64,000 nt of DNA. Origin: Owenia fusiformis. Taxonomy: Eukaryota > Annelida > Polychaeta > Sabellida > Oweniidae. The stretch covers positions 23,393,915 through 23,457,914 of the forward strand of contig CAIIXF020000001.1 of assembly GCA_903813345.2 (NCBI GenBank), given 5' to 3'. The position numbers and the translations under genes are program-made. The notes beneath the pieces were generated by a model. It did not search any database, was not told the DNA's origin, and saw nothing but the letters and a program-made list of their open reading frames with translations. Shown here piece after piece: positions 38,701 to 48,311 of this stretch. The stretch's first letter is position 1. Every line of letters begins with the position of its first letter.

Positions 38701-39330
38701 AGTTCATTGACAAAAATATAATCAATAGTGGAGGACTGACCATTACGGGCCCAAGTTGTTTCCCCCTTACATTTAACAGAAAGATTTAGATTTGTCATTG
38801 TGGTAACTTCAGAAAACAGCTCAATCAAATCACCATTTGGACTATTAGATGACTTTCTGAATTGAGGCACTTTACCATTGAAATCTCCCATTAATATATT
38901 ATGCATATTTCCATTTTCAAGTTGGGTAACATTACTTATGAGCTCATTGGTCAGTGCTTCACTAATATCTTTGTCTTTACCATCGACTGGGAAATAAGTT
39001 ACACCATAGTTAAAAATACAGTTATAATGTTTACACTGGATCCATAACCTTTCAAAATCATCATCCATTGAATCTAATAGATTATCGTTTAAGATAGTAA
39101 TCTCCTTTTTAATGAAGAACCCAATACCACCGCCACCTTTACCAGCTCTGTTCTTGGAAATGAATTTATATTGATCATTACATATAGTTAAAGTATTGCA
39201 CTCATTAAAGAATGTTTCTACTACCCCTAAGATATCATACTTATTAGACTTTAAGAGTTCATTCAATTCATATTGTTTTGAAATTCCAAGATGCTGGACA
39301 TTATTGAATGCTACTATGAGGTATAATAAC
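35718..39330 (-). mobile_element. 5'-truncated non-LTR retrotransposon (LINE)
   Basis: The 3' end is at low coordinates, where an AAT-type microsatellite tail (minus-strand sense) abuts the end of the Helentron-like array. The single long frame encodes endonuclease and reverse transcriptase. The 5' edge is placed at about 39330, because sequence from TTGAACATT onward matches the DNA just before exon 2 in copy A. ORF1, the 5' UTR and only the first few endonuclease residues are missing. No target duplication could be defined. Confidence 0.85.
35913..39266 (-). CDS. LINE ORF2: APE endonuclease and reverse transcriptase
   Basis: Drives target-primed reverse transcription of LINE RNA. The reported frame is 1117 codons and is open for 24 more upstream (to 39338) without an ATG, so it is a truncated ORF2 rather than one with its own start. 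The endonuclease spans roughly residues 1-225: a VVETF block near 15, GDFNGKV, TTWARNGQSSTIDYIFVN, and SDHSFLI near 210. The reverse transcriptase spans about 470-790: SCGTDQIPNEF, FRGLTV, AFIDISKAFD, GLKQGCCLSP and FADDIVLMG near 705. A C-terminal Cys-Cys-His-Cys knuckle (CSTCLSEKDTLEHRLFTC) lies near 1027. There is no RNase H domain. No stop or frameshift interrupts it, so the insertion is young. Clade is uncertain; it looks like the I/Nimb/Ingi branch. Confidence 0.93.
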   Translation of the reverse strand: MNELLKSNKYDILGVVETFFNECNTLTICNDQYKFISKNRAGKGGGGIGFFIKKEITILNDNLLDSMDDDFERLWIQCKHYNCIFNYGVTYFPVDGKDKDISEALTNELISNVTQLENGNMHNILMGDFNGKVPQFRKSSNSPNGDLIELFSEVTTMTNLNLSVKCKGETTWARNGQSSTIDYIFVNELCDNILQSMLIDQNHEHASVGSDHSFLIIVMKLSNIKPHKLKPHFKNESPSVRWNISDNTDWDLFRGNIYSEFMEWDISNINDIDEAWNMWKSNVKNAAMKSIGVKQFQINRHVLWNDDIKSLIRSRKQASRFYRYWSRLGSCDPDILHEMWELYLYRKQQVQIKIKEAHVKNHIKLITRNAYKRSKSSKTYWKTLTMFNANAGYPIQIKNPDDTDTILTDPKQISDALIKYWGSVGKVNKNPKHVTPSLEDRIDELKSMSNFSTDSLLFCAFEFDDITTCIKTLKNGKSCGTDQIPNEFMKNGGVALMKPLFDLFNKVRLLELIPKEWKEGLLKPLHKNNDIENLDNFRGLTVNSNVYKVFTSIMESKLRSFCEKRNIFGDTQGAFRSNLRLENHIFALKGLCGIRKAKNKKSFLAFIDISKAFDVIDRDILFTKLWEKGIQGKFWRLLRKTYEGISNKVVFGNFSTPWYDSETGLKQGCCLSPTLFSIIMTDLLSSLEKENICFDFKGKKIPSLFFADDIVLMGESEQQLNKLLKVTDIFAVEWGFKFNSKKSKVMVIGQRINYEKKWILGEHELTEVKVYKYLGIYFDRSLKDTYHIKDTLKPKSRRIQNMICSTLTKHCNMKRIDFGNTMYNGMFLPAILHGCGVMLLNKTTEKYLSTMQYKMAKALMQLKCNPARESLLGDLGWRPICDIIHKRQIDYFIYLKSSLKNGLHKDIFNYLLHEFKLGHKAPWPFMENVHSILTEVGLDDVIYRDDTNWYTSYLNISNEQWVRCFNEAICDKSSLSLFKTVKNHTFLENYLKTGMDFYSQHIKFRARAKCLGLNTDLERRGLSDGFCSTCLSEKDTLEHRLFTCPSTTTQRNMFFEKFNKECPDSIVNSFLQLSISEKTRWILGDDVAIYWGQDLGSTFDKLSKTFLVDINKEIFKH

Positions 39331-39502
39331 CTTGAACATTAATTTTGTGGCAGATTTTGAATCGTGTGAAAAGAAAGTCATAATGGAAATCGAAAAAAAC
39401 GTGGTTGGCTCGATTTAAAAGTGAAGTCATTGGTGACTTCTGTGCAACGAAACAGGTATGTAGATCATCAAATTCATTTCATTTTCTTCCGAATTATCTC
39501 TA

Positions 39503-39660
39503 TGGCGCCGGATCCGGGGGGGGGGGCCAAAAAGTGAGCCTTTTGGTCATTATTGGGCCTTCTAAGGCCTTATTTTTTTAATATTAGGCTAAATTTTGAA
39601 GAAAATGGGCCTCAAATTTTCAAATTTTGGGCCCACTTTTCGGTTTTAGGGGCCCAAAAT
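39503..39660. mobile_element. fragment related to the 17.8-18.1 kb element
   Basis: Starts GGCGCCGGATCC followed by a run of G and has several GGGCC-containing motifs like the element at 17838-18066. Only one end is recognisable. It lies just after exon 2 of copy B. Confidence 0.4.
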
Positions 39661-40290
39661 ATTTTTCTAGTACTATTAATAATGCGAAAATAATGATTTA
39701 GAATTTACAAAGAATGAGTTAGAAGTTCTAATTGATAAAAAATCCCTTGATATCGGCGGCCACTTCAAGCCTTTAACAGCAATAGAATAACCATAAGGCA
39801 GTAATATGCAAAAAGTCACCAACAACATATGTGTTGCAAACTCCGGACGTAAAACACTAAACATCAACCGCCGAACACCAAACGCCGATCACTTTCCACA
39901 AAAAGCTGGTGACTATTAACAATTGTTGTGGTAACATAAAAACTGCCAAAGACTCGGACTAAATAATAATTGTAAAGTGATAAATAAAAATTGCTTTGGA
40001 TACTGGCATTATCATTCTTTTGGAACTTTGAAAGTACAAGAAACATAAGAAATATTCATGGGCCAATTTACGATAATTGATATTTCAAAAAATACAAAAT
40101 TCGAAAATAAAAATATATTCATATGTCGATGGTTTTTTCTTGAATTGTAGAATAAACACATTATATTTTATAAATTCGTAAGCGGCATCATTGGAATTAT
40201 ATTGGTATTTCGTAACCTGAGCAATTTTCAAAGGAATAAAAAATTAACATATTTTCGTTAATCGTTCAATAAGTCTGATTTAATTTCAAA

Positions 40291-40778
40291 TAACACCCCA
40301 GTCACATTTGTCGCACGGCGGCCGTACGTCGACCGCAGATCAATTAAATCAGTGGATTTCTGCGACGAGCGTAGGAAAACTACGCTCGCCTTACGGCCTC
40401 CGTACGGCGTATCCAGTTTTTTACAGGCCGCAGGGTCGCCGTAGAAATTATAACTCGGAGTCATAATATTTGTTCATTTCTGAGAAATCAACTGGCTCAA
40501 CAAGATTGAATCATTATTTGTCAATGTTTCATGATCACTTTTCATTTGATATTACATCCTAGCATTATGAATAACATTTATAAATTGTCCCGATGTAGTT
40601 AAAATGAAAGAAAAGTATTATTTATCAACAGAAATTTAGAATTCACCGTGCGGCTGCCGTGGGAAATGTGACTGCAAAAGTATGAAAGCGCAGAAATTCT
40701 ACGGCGAGCGTAGAAAAGCTACTGGCCGCAGAAATGATAGACCGCACGGCGGCCGTGGGAAATGTGACTAGGGTGTTA
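40291..40778. mobile_element. 488-base MITE, copy 1 of 2 (TAACACCC ends)
   Basis: Inverted ends TAACACCCCAGTCACATTT and AAATGTGACTAGGGTGTTA, with GC-rich CGGCGGCCG blocks inside both ends and an AT-rich middle. The copy at 46828-47323 is closely similar throughout and in the same orientation. The ends fit a TA target duplication. It lies in intron 2 of copy B. Confidence 0.8.
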
Positions 40779-41344
40779 GATATTATTGTGTGTGTCAAAC
40801 AAACAATAAACATGTTTCCTTGGATATTTGTATTAAATTGTAAAAATAAAAATGTAAATAGAGTGAACGTTATCGTTTGAAATTATTAGCCGCAAATTAT
40901 TCTGAACGACCCCTATGTCAAAAGCGATAATTGAAGAAATGGGCAAGATACGTTCATTCAATTTTACACATACAGTTCTTCTCCGATGCTCTCACTATAG
41001 GACAAAGTTTGTAGCTTCATTTGTAATATGGTTTTTCCAGAAGAGGGTGTCTAATAATAATGAATTCTTCAATACATCTGATTTGGAGGATACGTTTATA
41101 TAAGACTCCATTAATCATTCCAAGAGTACCCCTTTTACTATGGCATGGCCTACTTTATAACATCATACATTATAAATAATGTTGAAAAGCAAAATATTTA
41201 TTCATTTTGACTCTTTTATAATATACAAATGTAAGGCATTTTAATGTAATATATTCCTTTCGCCTTGTTTAATTATATTTGTTAAGTCTTTCAATTAGTT
41301 TAATTTTGAAAGTGAATGGACCGGGTCCTATTTTCACAGGGTCG

Positions 41345-42080
41345 GTACCAAATTAAGCGTTACAGGTCAAAAAGATTTTTTTCAACTTGCTTCAAATTGA
41401 CCAATTTTTTTCAAATCATCTACAAATCATCAGAAGTTCATGTCTGACTTTAGATTTGAGATTCGACCTTCATTGACCTTCTCAAGGTCAAAAAGGGTCA
41501 AAAAGGTATTTTTCAACTTGCTTCAAATTGACCAATTCTTTTTTCAAACTCATCTAGAAGTTCTCAAAAGTTAAATTCTGACTATAGATTTGACCTTGAA
41601 TGACATTCTAAAGGTCCAAAAATATTTGACCTTCTCAAGGTCAAAAAGGAGTTTTTTCAACTTGCTTCAAATTGACCAATTCTTTTTTGAAAATCATCAA
41701 CAAGTTCTCAGAAGATTCAAATCTGACTTTAGACTTCAGATTTCACCATCAATGACCTTGTCAGGGCCAGAAAAGGTCCAAATATTGTGAGCAACTAGGT
41801 GGTGACATTTTGTCATGTTATTGCCTTGTTTTCGTCTCCCACCCTCTGAATTTTCGGGGCCGCCCCAGGTGTTGGTTTAGCATGGAAATTATTTATGTTT
41901 GGGCAGGGGGGTGCAATCATTTTCATTGGAATCGATATAAAAGTATTCTGGCACTTACAATGACCAAGACGTGCAAGCAATATTTATCATTGGGGTAAAT
42001 GTTGTATGGTTATGTGTCAGATTGGAAATAAAAAGAAAGCATAGCATGTTGAATAGAAATGTACGTAAAGGTTACATTCT
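41345..42080. repeat. repeat array with ~140-base monomers ending in a hairpin, unit 1
   Basis: Imperfect monomers around TTTTCAACTTGCTTCAAATT recur at about 41385, 41510 and 41655. The unit ends with GAGCAACTAGGTGGTGACA and the palindrome TGACATTTTGTCA. A separate copy of the end occurs at 63630-63672. The layout (short tandem repeats, then hairpin, near the end) parallels the array at 28-35.7 kb, so a second Helentron-like family is possible. Confidence 0.6.
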
Positions 42081-42704
42081 TCTTTTTTCAAACTCATCTA
42101 GAAGTTCTCAAAAGTTAAATTCTGACTATAGATTTGACCTTGAATGACATTCTAAAGGTCCAAAAATATTTGACCTTCTCAAGGTCAAAAAGGAGTTTTT
42201 TCAACTTGCTTCAAATTGACCAATTCTTTTTTGAAAAACATCAACAAGTTCTCAGAAGATTCAAATCTGACTTTAGACTTCAGATTTCACCATCAATGAC
42301 CTTGTCAGGGCCAGAAAAGATCTTTTTCAACTTGCTTCAAATTGACCAATTTTTATCTACAAGTTCTCAGAAATTCAACTCTGACTTGAGTTTGAACTAA
42401 TAATATTGTGAGCAACTAGGTGGTGACATTTTGTCATGTTATTGCCTTGTTTTCGTCTCCCACCCTCTGAATTTTCGGGGTCGCCCCAGGTGTTGGTTTA
42501 GCATGGAAATTATTTATGTTTGGGCAGGGGGGTGCAATCATTTTCATTGGAATCGATATAAAAGTATTCTGACACTTACAATGACCAAGACGTGCAAGCA
42601 ATATTTATCATTGGGGTAAATGTTGTATGGTTATGTGTCAGATTGGAAATAAAAAGAAAGCATAGCATGTTGAATAGAAATGTACGTAAAGGTTACATAC
42701 ATCG
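42081..42704. repeat. tandem duplicate of the preceding repeat, unit 2
   Basis: Starts TCTTTTTTCAAACTCATCTA as at 41538 and is nearly identical to 41538-42080, except for an extra ~80-base monomer near 42320-42400. The near identity points to a recent tandem duplication, or to an assembly duplication. Confidence 0.8.
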
Positions 42705-42751
42705 CTCTTCCCACAAAGTTATAACATGATCATATGTGAAACTGAGAGTGA

Positions 42752-43283
42752 AATATATTGTTTCTTGGTTTGGCAATGACTCATTCGTTGCTGTAATTTA
42801 AATATAAACATAAAAATACGAATACAACTAACTTTTGATCGTACGTTTATATTTCACATAATTTTAAAGTAATTTTGTATCCTCCAACACATGCTTAATA
42901 AGGTTTTACAAAGACAATTCAAATAATTCAAAAATTAAATAATGACGATCTAAACAGTTTTATTAAGTACTTTCATTTCTCAAAATAATAATCTAAAAAA
43001 ATTTTTTCCAAAGATATAATATATTGTTTCTTGGTTTTGCAATGACTCATTCGTTGCTGTAATTTAAATATAAACATAAAAATACGCATACAACTAACTT
43101 TTGATCGTACGTTTATATTTCACATAATTTTAAAGTAATTTTGTATCCTCCAACATACGCTTAATAAGGTTTTACAAAGTCAGTTCAAATAATTCAAAAA
43201 TTAAATAACGACGATCTAAACAGTTTTATTAAGTACTTTCATTTCTCAAAATAATAATCTAAAAATATTTTTTCCCAAATATG
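42752..43283. repeat. 266-base tandem duplication
   Basis: Units 42752-43017 and 43018-43283 differ at only a few positions. Both contain TTTTGTATCCTCCAACA, which also appears inverted at about 43296 and 43455. In intron 2 of copy B. Confidence 0.85.
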
Positions 43284-45544
43284 ATATTTTAATGTTTGGA
43301 GGATACAAAATATTGGACAGCCTAACTTGAATTCACGACACTCAAGCATATATCTCCATTGTCTGCAATCGAAGATATGTCATCAAAATGTACCTTCTGG
43401 CATATCTTTCACCAAAATAATGCATCAATAGTGTATATAAATATGGCCTATGTGTTGGAGGATACAAATATTTGACAAGTCGTATACATATAGTAAAACA
43501 CACTTAATTATGTGACTAAGACATATATCAAACATCCCGCTTACAAGAGTTGGTAGCACATACATTTTATTAACATGCTCAAAAATATCAGTGCAATCGA
43601 TACATTTTAATTAGGTTAAGAAATCCGAGTTTATATTTGCCGAAAACATAAAATATTTCTTAATTGTCTAAAAATCCATCATTAAAGTGATCTTTTTTAA
43701 AAAGATAAGGAATATTCCAAACACGTACCTCGTGGTTATTGCTTAAAGTCTGGTCAACAAAAAATACATTGCATGTCCAGGAAATCAACATATGTCGCAG
43801 TCTCTAGTACAACGTCAACAGATTTCTAAAACATCAATTATCGTAAATTGTCCCTCATATTCTATCGATAAGGGGTAAACACCTAAATGAATTTATCATC
43901 ACAATCTAATTCAGGCCGAAGTTAATGGTTGGAGTGCTGCCCTTGCCTCTTGCGGTGATGACACGTCTGCAGACATGATACAATTACAGCTGCTCTATTG
44001 GGGAATCAATATAAAAGAGAATGAACAGGAATGTCCCGGTCTGAATGTGGATGAGAAAATTTTAAAATATCTGACACCAAGTAAGTCTTTATTTCACACA
44101 GCTCCTCTGTTAAACATTATGATACAACCATACAACGTATCGACTACAGTAGGTCCAAGATATACGTGAGTTGATCCAAAAGGTCTGCACCGTTTAAACA
44201 TAAAAACACCGCGCGTCGTTCAAAAAGTACTCCCAACTTCTAAATTATGATGAGGGACATAGAATTAGGAGTTTACTGTCAGCCGGGACCCGTTTAACGT
44301 ATAAAGTATTTGATATTTATTTCAGGTAGTGTTAATAAGATGAATGAAATGAAGCAGGCGAGAGAAGGTAAGAAAAAAGCACTTATGAGCTTTTAAATAC
44401 TAGTGATGAGATAGTACTTTGTGAATGGATGGAGCTTCTCTATATCTAGTTTTCAAATACTTCTGATTTTGACTGCTGGAATTTTACTGTTGCATGATAT
44501 TTTTTACATATAATATATCAAAACTAGGTCCCTGATTTTTTAAAACTTTCCATGCATCGTTTCAATCACACGTCCGTATTTTTAAAGGTTATTCACAAGT
44601 GTGACTAATGGCGTCGTTCTCGTCCTAAAGAACCCTAAAATATTATATAACTTACACAATCAAAAAACGAGGACATAAATCTTCTTTTCTTAAAATATCA
44701 GATAAAATCTATATCTTATACCAGAGTTTCAGATTTGAGTTTCCATTTTTGGTAATAATGATTATGTTATATGTGCTATGTTATAGATCTCTCTCCAGCT
44801 GAACGTAGCTGTATGCTGAAAGCAGAGGACAACATTTTTATAGCGGCGCAAAATCGCACAACTGAGGTCCTTGCTGATAGTGGTTCAATAGTCACAGACG
44901 TGTGTGATGAATTCATCAACCAATGGCAAATCAGTATGAAAATTACAATTTAATATGTATCATATCCCACCCTGACAGAGACAGAGCTACAAAATCAATA
45001 TACAATTGGTCAAATTTTGTATCCTCAAATACCATTGTCCAATTACCGACGTACATAGTTAATAATAATATAACAAAAGCTGCGCCAGAACATGCCCTTT
45101 ACTCATATTATATTATTTTTGGGGGTTACAAATTATTTGAACTGCTGAAAAAAACTCAAACGGTATATGTGATTGACATAATATGACTTTTAGATAATTT
45201 ATTAACTAATACTTTTGTACCCTACTGTAAAAATGGATGTTGTGATTCGTAAGACATTGATTGTATCACTGGCTACAATTTTCTTTTACACACCAGAAAT
45301 ATGAGCATCTTATAGAAAACGTCTAGTGAATTATTTCTACGTAATGTTCTGTGTTCATAAATTGTTATTAGAATATTTTTATATTTCAGACACGATCCCA
45401 GAGCTTGAAAAAGCCTGCAATGAGCCGTCAGCTGCCTTGCGTACGATTGCGCTAGAATGGCCGGAATCTGTCAAGAACATATTTAGTCCACTGAAGGGCA
45501 CTGCAGCATGTGACGCAAGCACAGCCAGAGCAATGACACAATAA

Positions 45545-46563
45545 TTGAAGAACTGGAAGAAATTCATATTTCATGTGAATCTTAACCATATAATGCAAAT
45601 AGAAAATTTCCACAGCAAAACATATGACAATTTCAAAATATATAGGTCTGGGAGGGGTTTAATTGCATACTGCGTCGCTATTGCATGAATTACATCACTA
45701 TTTTCACAATTTTATTGATATTAGGTGTCAATTTATTTGAAGACCCCGAACTGGCTTAGTTTCAGAAATATCACATTGAACTCAAAAATGACCGTTAATC
45801 CGCACCATCCATCGTACAATTCAAAATGGCCGCTCATTGTGGAATTTTGCAATAATTTTCCTATCTCTTCAAAGTATGGCTATATTATACTCAAATTGAA
45901 GGAATTTTAGAGTAAATCACATTTGTGGTATTTTACTGATTTGTGCCTAACAAAATTCAAAATGGCTGCCGAGAGTAGGAATTTGCTATTATTTTGAGAT
46001 CTCTCCAAAGTATGGCTACATTATACATTTGACTTTGAAACTCCTAATTAAATGGTCACCCAAATGATTTAATCGGTGGAAATTCTGAGCTTATTGTATA
46101 TATGCCTTTTAAAATCTGCCAATCACGCAAATGCGAGTAGGTAGTTACCAGTTTCACCACCAGGTGGCTCGTTCGGGTCAGATAGCATGGCGGGTATAGA
46201 AGAAAGTTTCATTTAAATTAAATCACATTCCTTTCAGTGGTTCAATTTTTATATAACCCTTATGTATCTAATAGTTATGGAAATTATAATATGTCCAGTA
46301 AAAGAAAATGTTATCTGTCTATTACAAGAAAAGATATTTCACTTTTTGTGATTTTGTAACATGTAAAGGTCTATGGGGAATCAAACCGAACTAGAAGTCA
46401 CACTTTCAAAAAATTAAATTTTCAAAATAAAAATTTTCGAAATGAAACCACATTTCTAGATGTACTTTTACATGTAGATTTCAAATATAACATAACTTTG
46501 ACTGAATTTTGAATATTTAATGACGTAAATCGCATCTAGTCTATTAAATTAAGGGTATGGTGA
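45545..46563. other. intergenic DNA with a diverged ~70-base direct repeat
   Basis: Segments around CAAAGTATGGCTATATTATA (45824-45895) and CAAAGTATGGCTACATTATA (45956-46025) are diverged direct repeats, both starting CAAAATGGC. No gene was supported. Confidence 0.45.
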
Positions 46564-46653
46564 ATGGTACGCTTTGCATTCGCTTGACTACGCTTCTTAC
46601 AAGAGAGCTTTGTCTCTCAGTTTATAACTAGACTCTGCATGCACGGTCAGTAA
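46564..46653 (+). mobile_element. 80-base MITE, copy 2 of 3
   Basis: CTTTGCATTCGCTTGACTAC through AGAGAGCTTTGTCTCTCAG to CTAGACTCTGCATGCACG matches 48234-48311 and, inverted, 23506-23585. The TACCCT/AGGGTA ends are mutated here. Confidence 0.55.
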
Positions 46654-46827
46654 ATGGTACATTCTGACATATACAGATTCATAGTGTTCGTTGGAGTGGT
46701 GCTAGACCGTAGAGCTGCAGAGTACTAGTTCAAATAACATTTTAGAAAGGAAACATCCTAGCGAACTATAAAGTCCTTATATTTTTGTGCCGCAGATGAT
46801 GTACATTAGTACATTTTATCTTCTCTG

Positions 46828-47323
46828 TAACACCCCAGTCACATTTGTCGCACGGCGGCCGCAAGTCGACCGCAGATCAATTAAATCGGTGAATTTCTGC
46901 GGCGAGCGTAGAAAAACTACGCTCGCCTTGCGGCCTCCGTACGGCGAATGCAGATTTTTACAGGCCGCAGGGAAGGCGTAGAAATTATAACTCGGAGTTA
47001 TAATATTCGTTCATTTCTGAGGTCCCCGTAGAAATCAACTGGCTCAACAAGATTGAATCCTTATTTATCAATGTTTCACGATCACTTTTCATTTGATATT
47101 ACATCCTAGCACTATGAATAACATTTTTAAATTGTCCTGATGTAAATAAAATGAAAAAAGTATTATTTATCGACAGAAATTTAAAATTCACCGTGCGGCT
47201 GCCGTGGGAAATGTGACTGCAAAAGTATGAGAGCGCAGAAATTCTGCGGCGAGCGTAGAAAAGCTACTGGCCGCAGAAATGATAGACCGCAAGGTCGCCG
47301 TAGGAAATGTGACTGGGGTGTTA
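46828..47323. mobile_element. 496-base MITE, copy 2 of 2 (TAACACCC ends)
   Basis: Same family as 40291-40778, with ends TAACACCCCAGTCACATTT and AAATGTGACTGGGGTGTTA. It is flanked by unrelated DNA, so the two copies are separate insertions or a copy carried by local duplication. Confidence 0.8.
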
Positions 47324-47383
47324 GCTGAATTTAAAAGAATGTTGATTTTTGTTTTTTTGTTTACAGAGTACATATGGGGTATA

Positions 47384-47556
47384 TGATAAAACAAATAGTG
47401 ACTGCCACATTTTCGGAAATAGTGTAAAAATGTTCCCCTCGCATGCTCCCTCGACCTGCAGCCTCGGGAACATGTCAGTGGACAGGATATTCCCTTGCGA
47501 AAAATATTTTGCACTATTTCCCTCATCAATGGCAATCACTATCACTATCTCATATG
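47384..47556. repeat. imperfect inverted repeat, ~170 bases
   Basis: AAATAGTGACTGCCAC and GGAAATAGTG on the left pair with CACTATTTCC and TGGCAATCACTA on the right. Possibly a decayed MITE. Confidence 0.4.
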
Positions 47557-48072
47557 CCATTTTGTTAATATGTGACGAAGGTTAAATTCGCTCGGTCATT
47601 GTTAATTACAAATGAGAAGCATTTTAGATAGGTTTAGATAAAACCACATATAAGGAAACTTGCTAAATTGTAATTAAGGTGCACGCAGCACAAGCATATT
47701 CACACCATGCAGACAGATCGCACAAAATACAATCGCATGATGCGAGACTCGACAATAAGTAGGAAACAACAAAGATTTTGTCACCCATTTTGCAAATTAT
47801 TTTTACTACTTAATAAAGGGTGGATGACAGTCACATATAGTTCTGAATGAATATGAGAATAACATAACCTTTGGATATGCCAAGGAAACACGTTTGAAAA
47901 GCAATGACCTTGATCGAAAATACGACAAAACTGCAATTGGAATTTTGTAGATTTCTTTGAAAAACTAAGACACGCCCGGTGACTGTACAAAAATGATGGA
48001 GAGGGATTAGGCAATTTCTACAACGCTCAACAAATTTGGAAGATTTATTTTTTCAAGAGAAAATTTACAACA
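47557..48072. other. no gene seen
   Basis: AT-rich. Contains the diverged match (47645-47690) to the DNA before copy B. Confidence 0.4.
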
Positions 48073-48184
48073 TATTTGAAACACAAATATTAATCGAACT
48101 TATGATCGGACAATGTATGATCATTGATGTGTACTTAACATCATGCTTTTGTTTGATCATCGAATAATATTTGTGTTTCAAATA
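48073..48184. repeat. 112-base inverted repeat
   Basis: TATTTGAAACACAAATATT at the left and AATATTTGTGTTTCAAATA at the right are exact reverse complements, with weaker pairing inward. Small fold-back element. Confidence 0.6.
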
Positions 48185-48233
48185 TTAAATCGTAAGACAT
48201 GTGAAACAAATGTTAGTGCAACCAGATGGAATT

Positions 48234-48311
48234 TACCCTTTGCATTCGTTTGACTTCACTTCTTAAAAGAGAGCTTCGTCTTTAGTTTAACTAGACTCTG
48301 CACGCAGGGTA
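48234..48311 (+). mobile_element. 78-base MITE, copy 3 of 3
   Basis: Starts TACCCTTTGCATTCG and ends GCACGCAGGGTA. The TACCCT/AGGGTA termini are best preserved here and in the inverted copy at 23506-23585. Confidence 0.6.

Larger units (their letters stand above)
27693..45544 (+). pseudogene. secreted eight-cysteine protein, copy B, frameshifted paralogue of copy A
   Basis: Exons by comparison with copy A are 27693-27750, 39354-39455, 43915-44080, 44326-44367, 44787-44933 and 45390-45544. Exons 3-6 have the same sizes (166, 42, 147, 155), phases and cysteine pairs as copy A and are open. Exon 1 encodes a clean signal peptide (MKMLAILTLTLVLHLCYGA). Exon 2 lacks one codon near its start and has one extra base in a run of seven A, so the frame hits a stop within about eight codons; the sequence beyond is still similar to copy A. 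Intron 1 is 11.6 kb, filled by a Helentron-like array and a LINE, and the acceptor tract before exon 2 is weak. No AATAAA follows. It is either a young pseudogene or an intact gene with a homopolymer assembly error. Confidence 0.65.

Noticed and set aside
47188-47560. 115- and 79-codon minus-strand frames
   Set aside because: They run through the end of the TAACACCC MITE and a neighbouring inverted repeat; no splice or family support.
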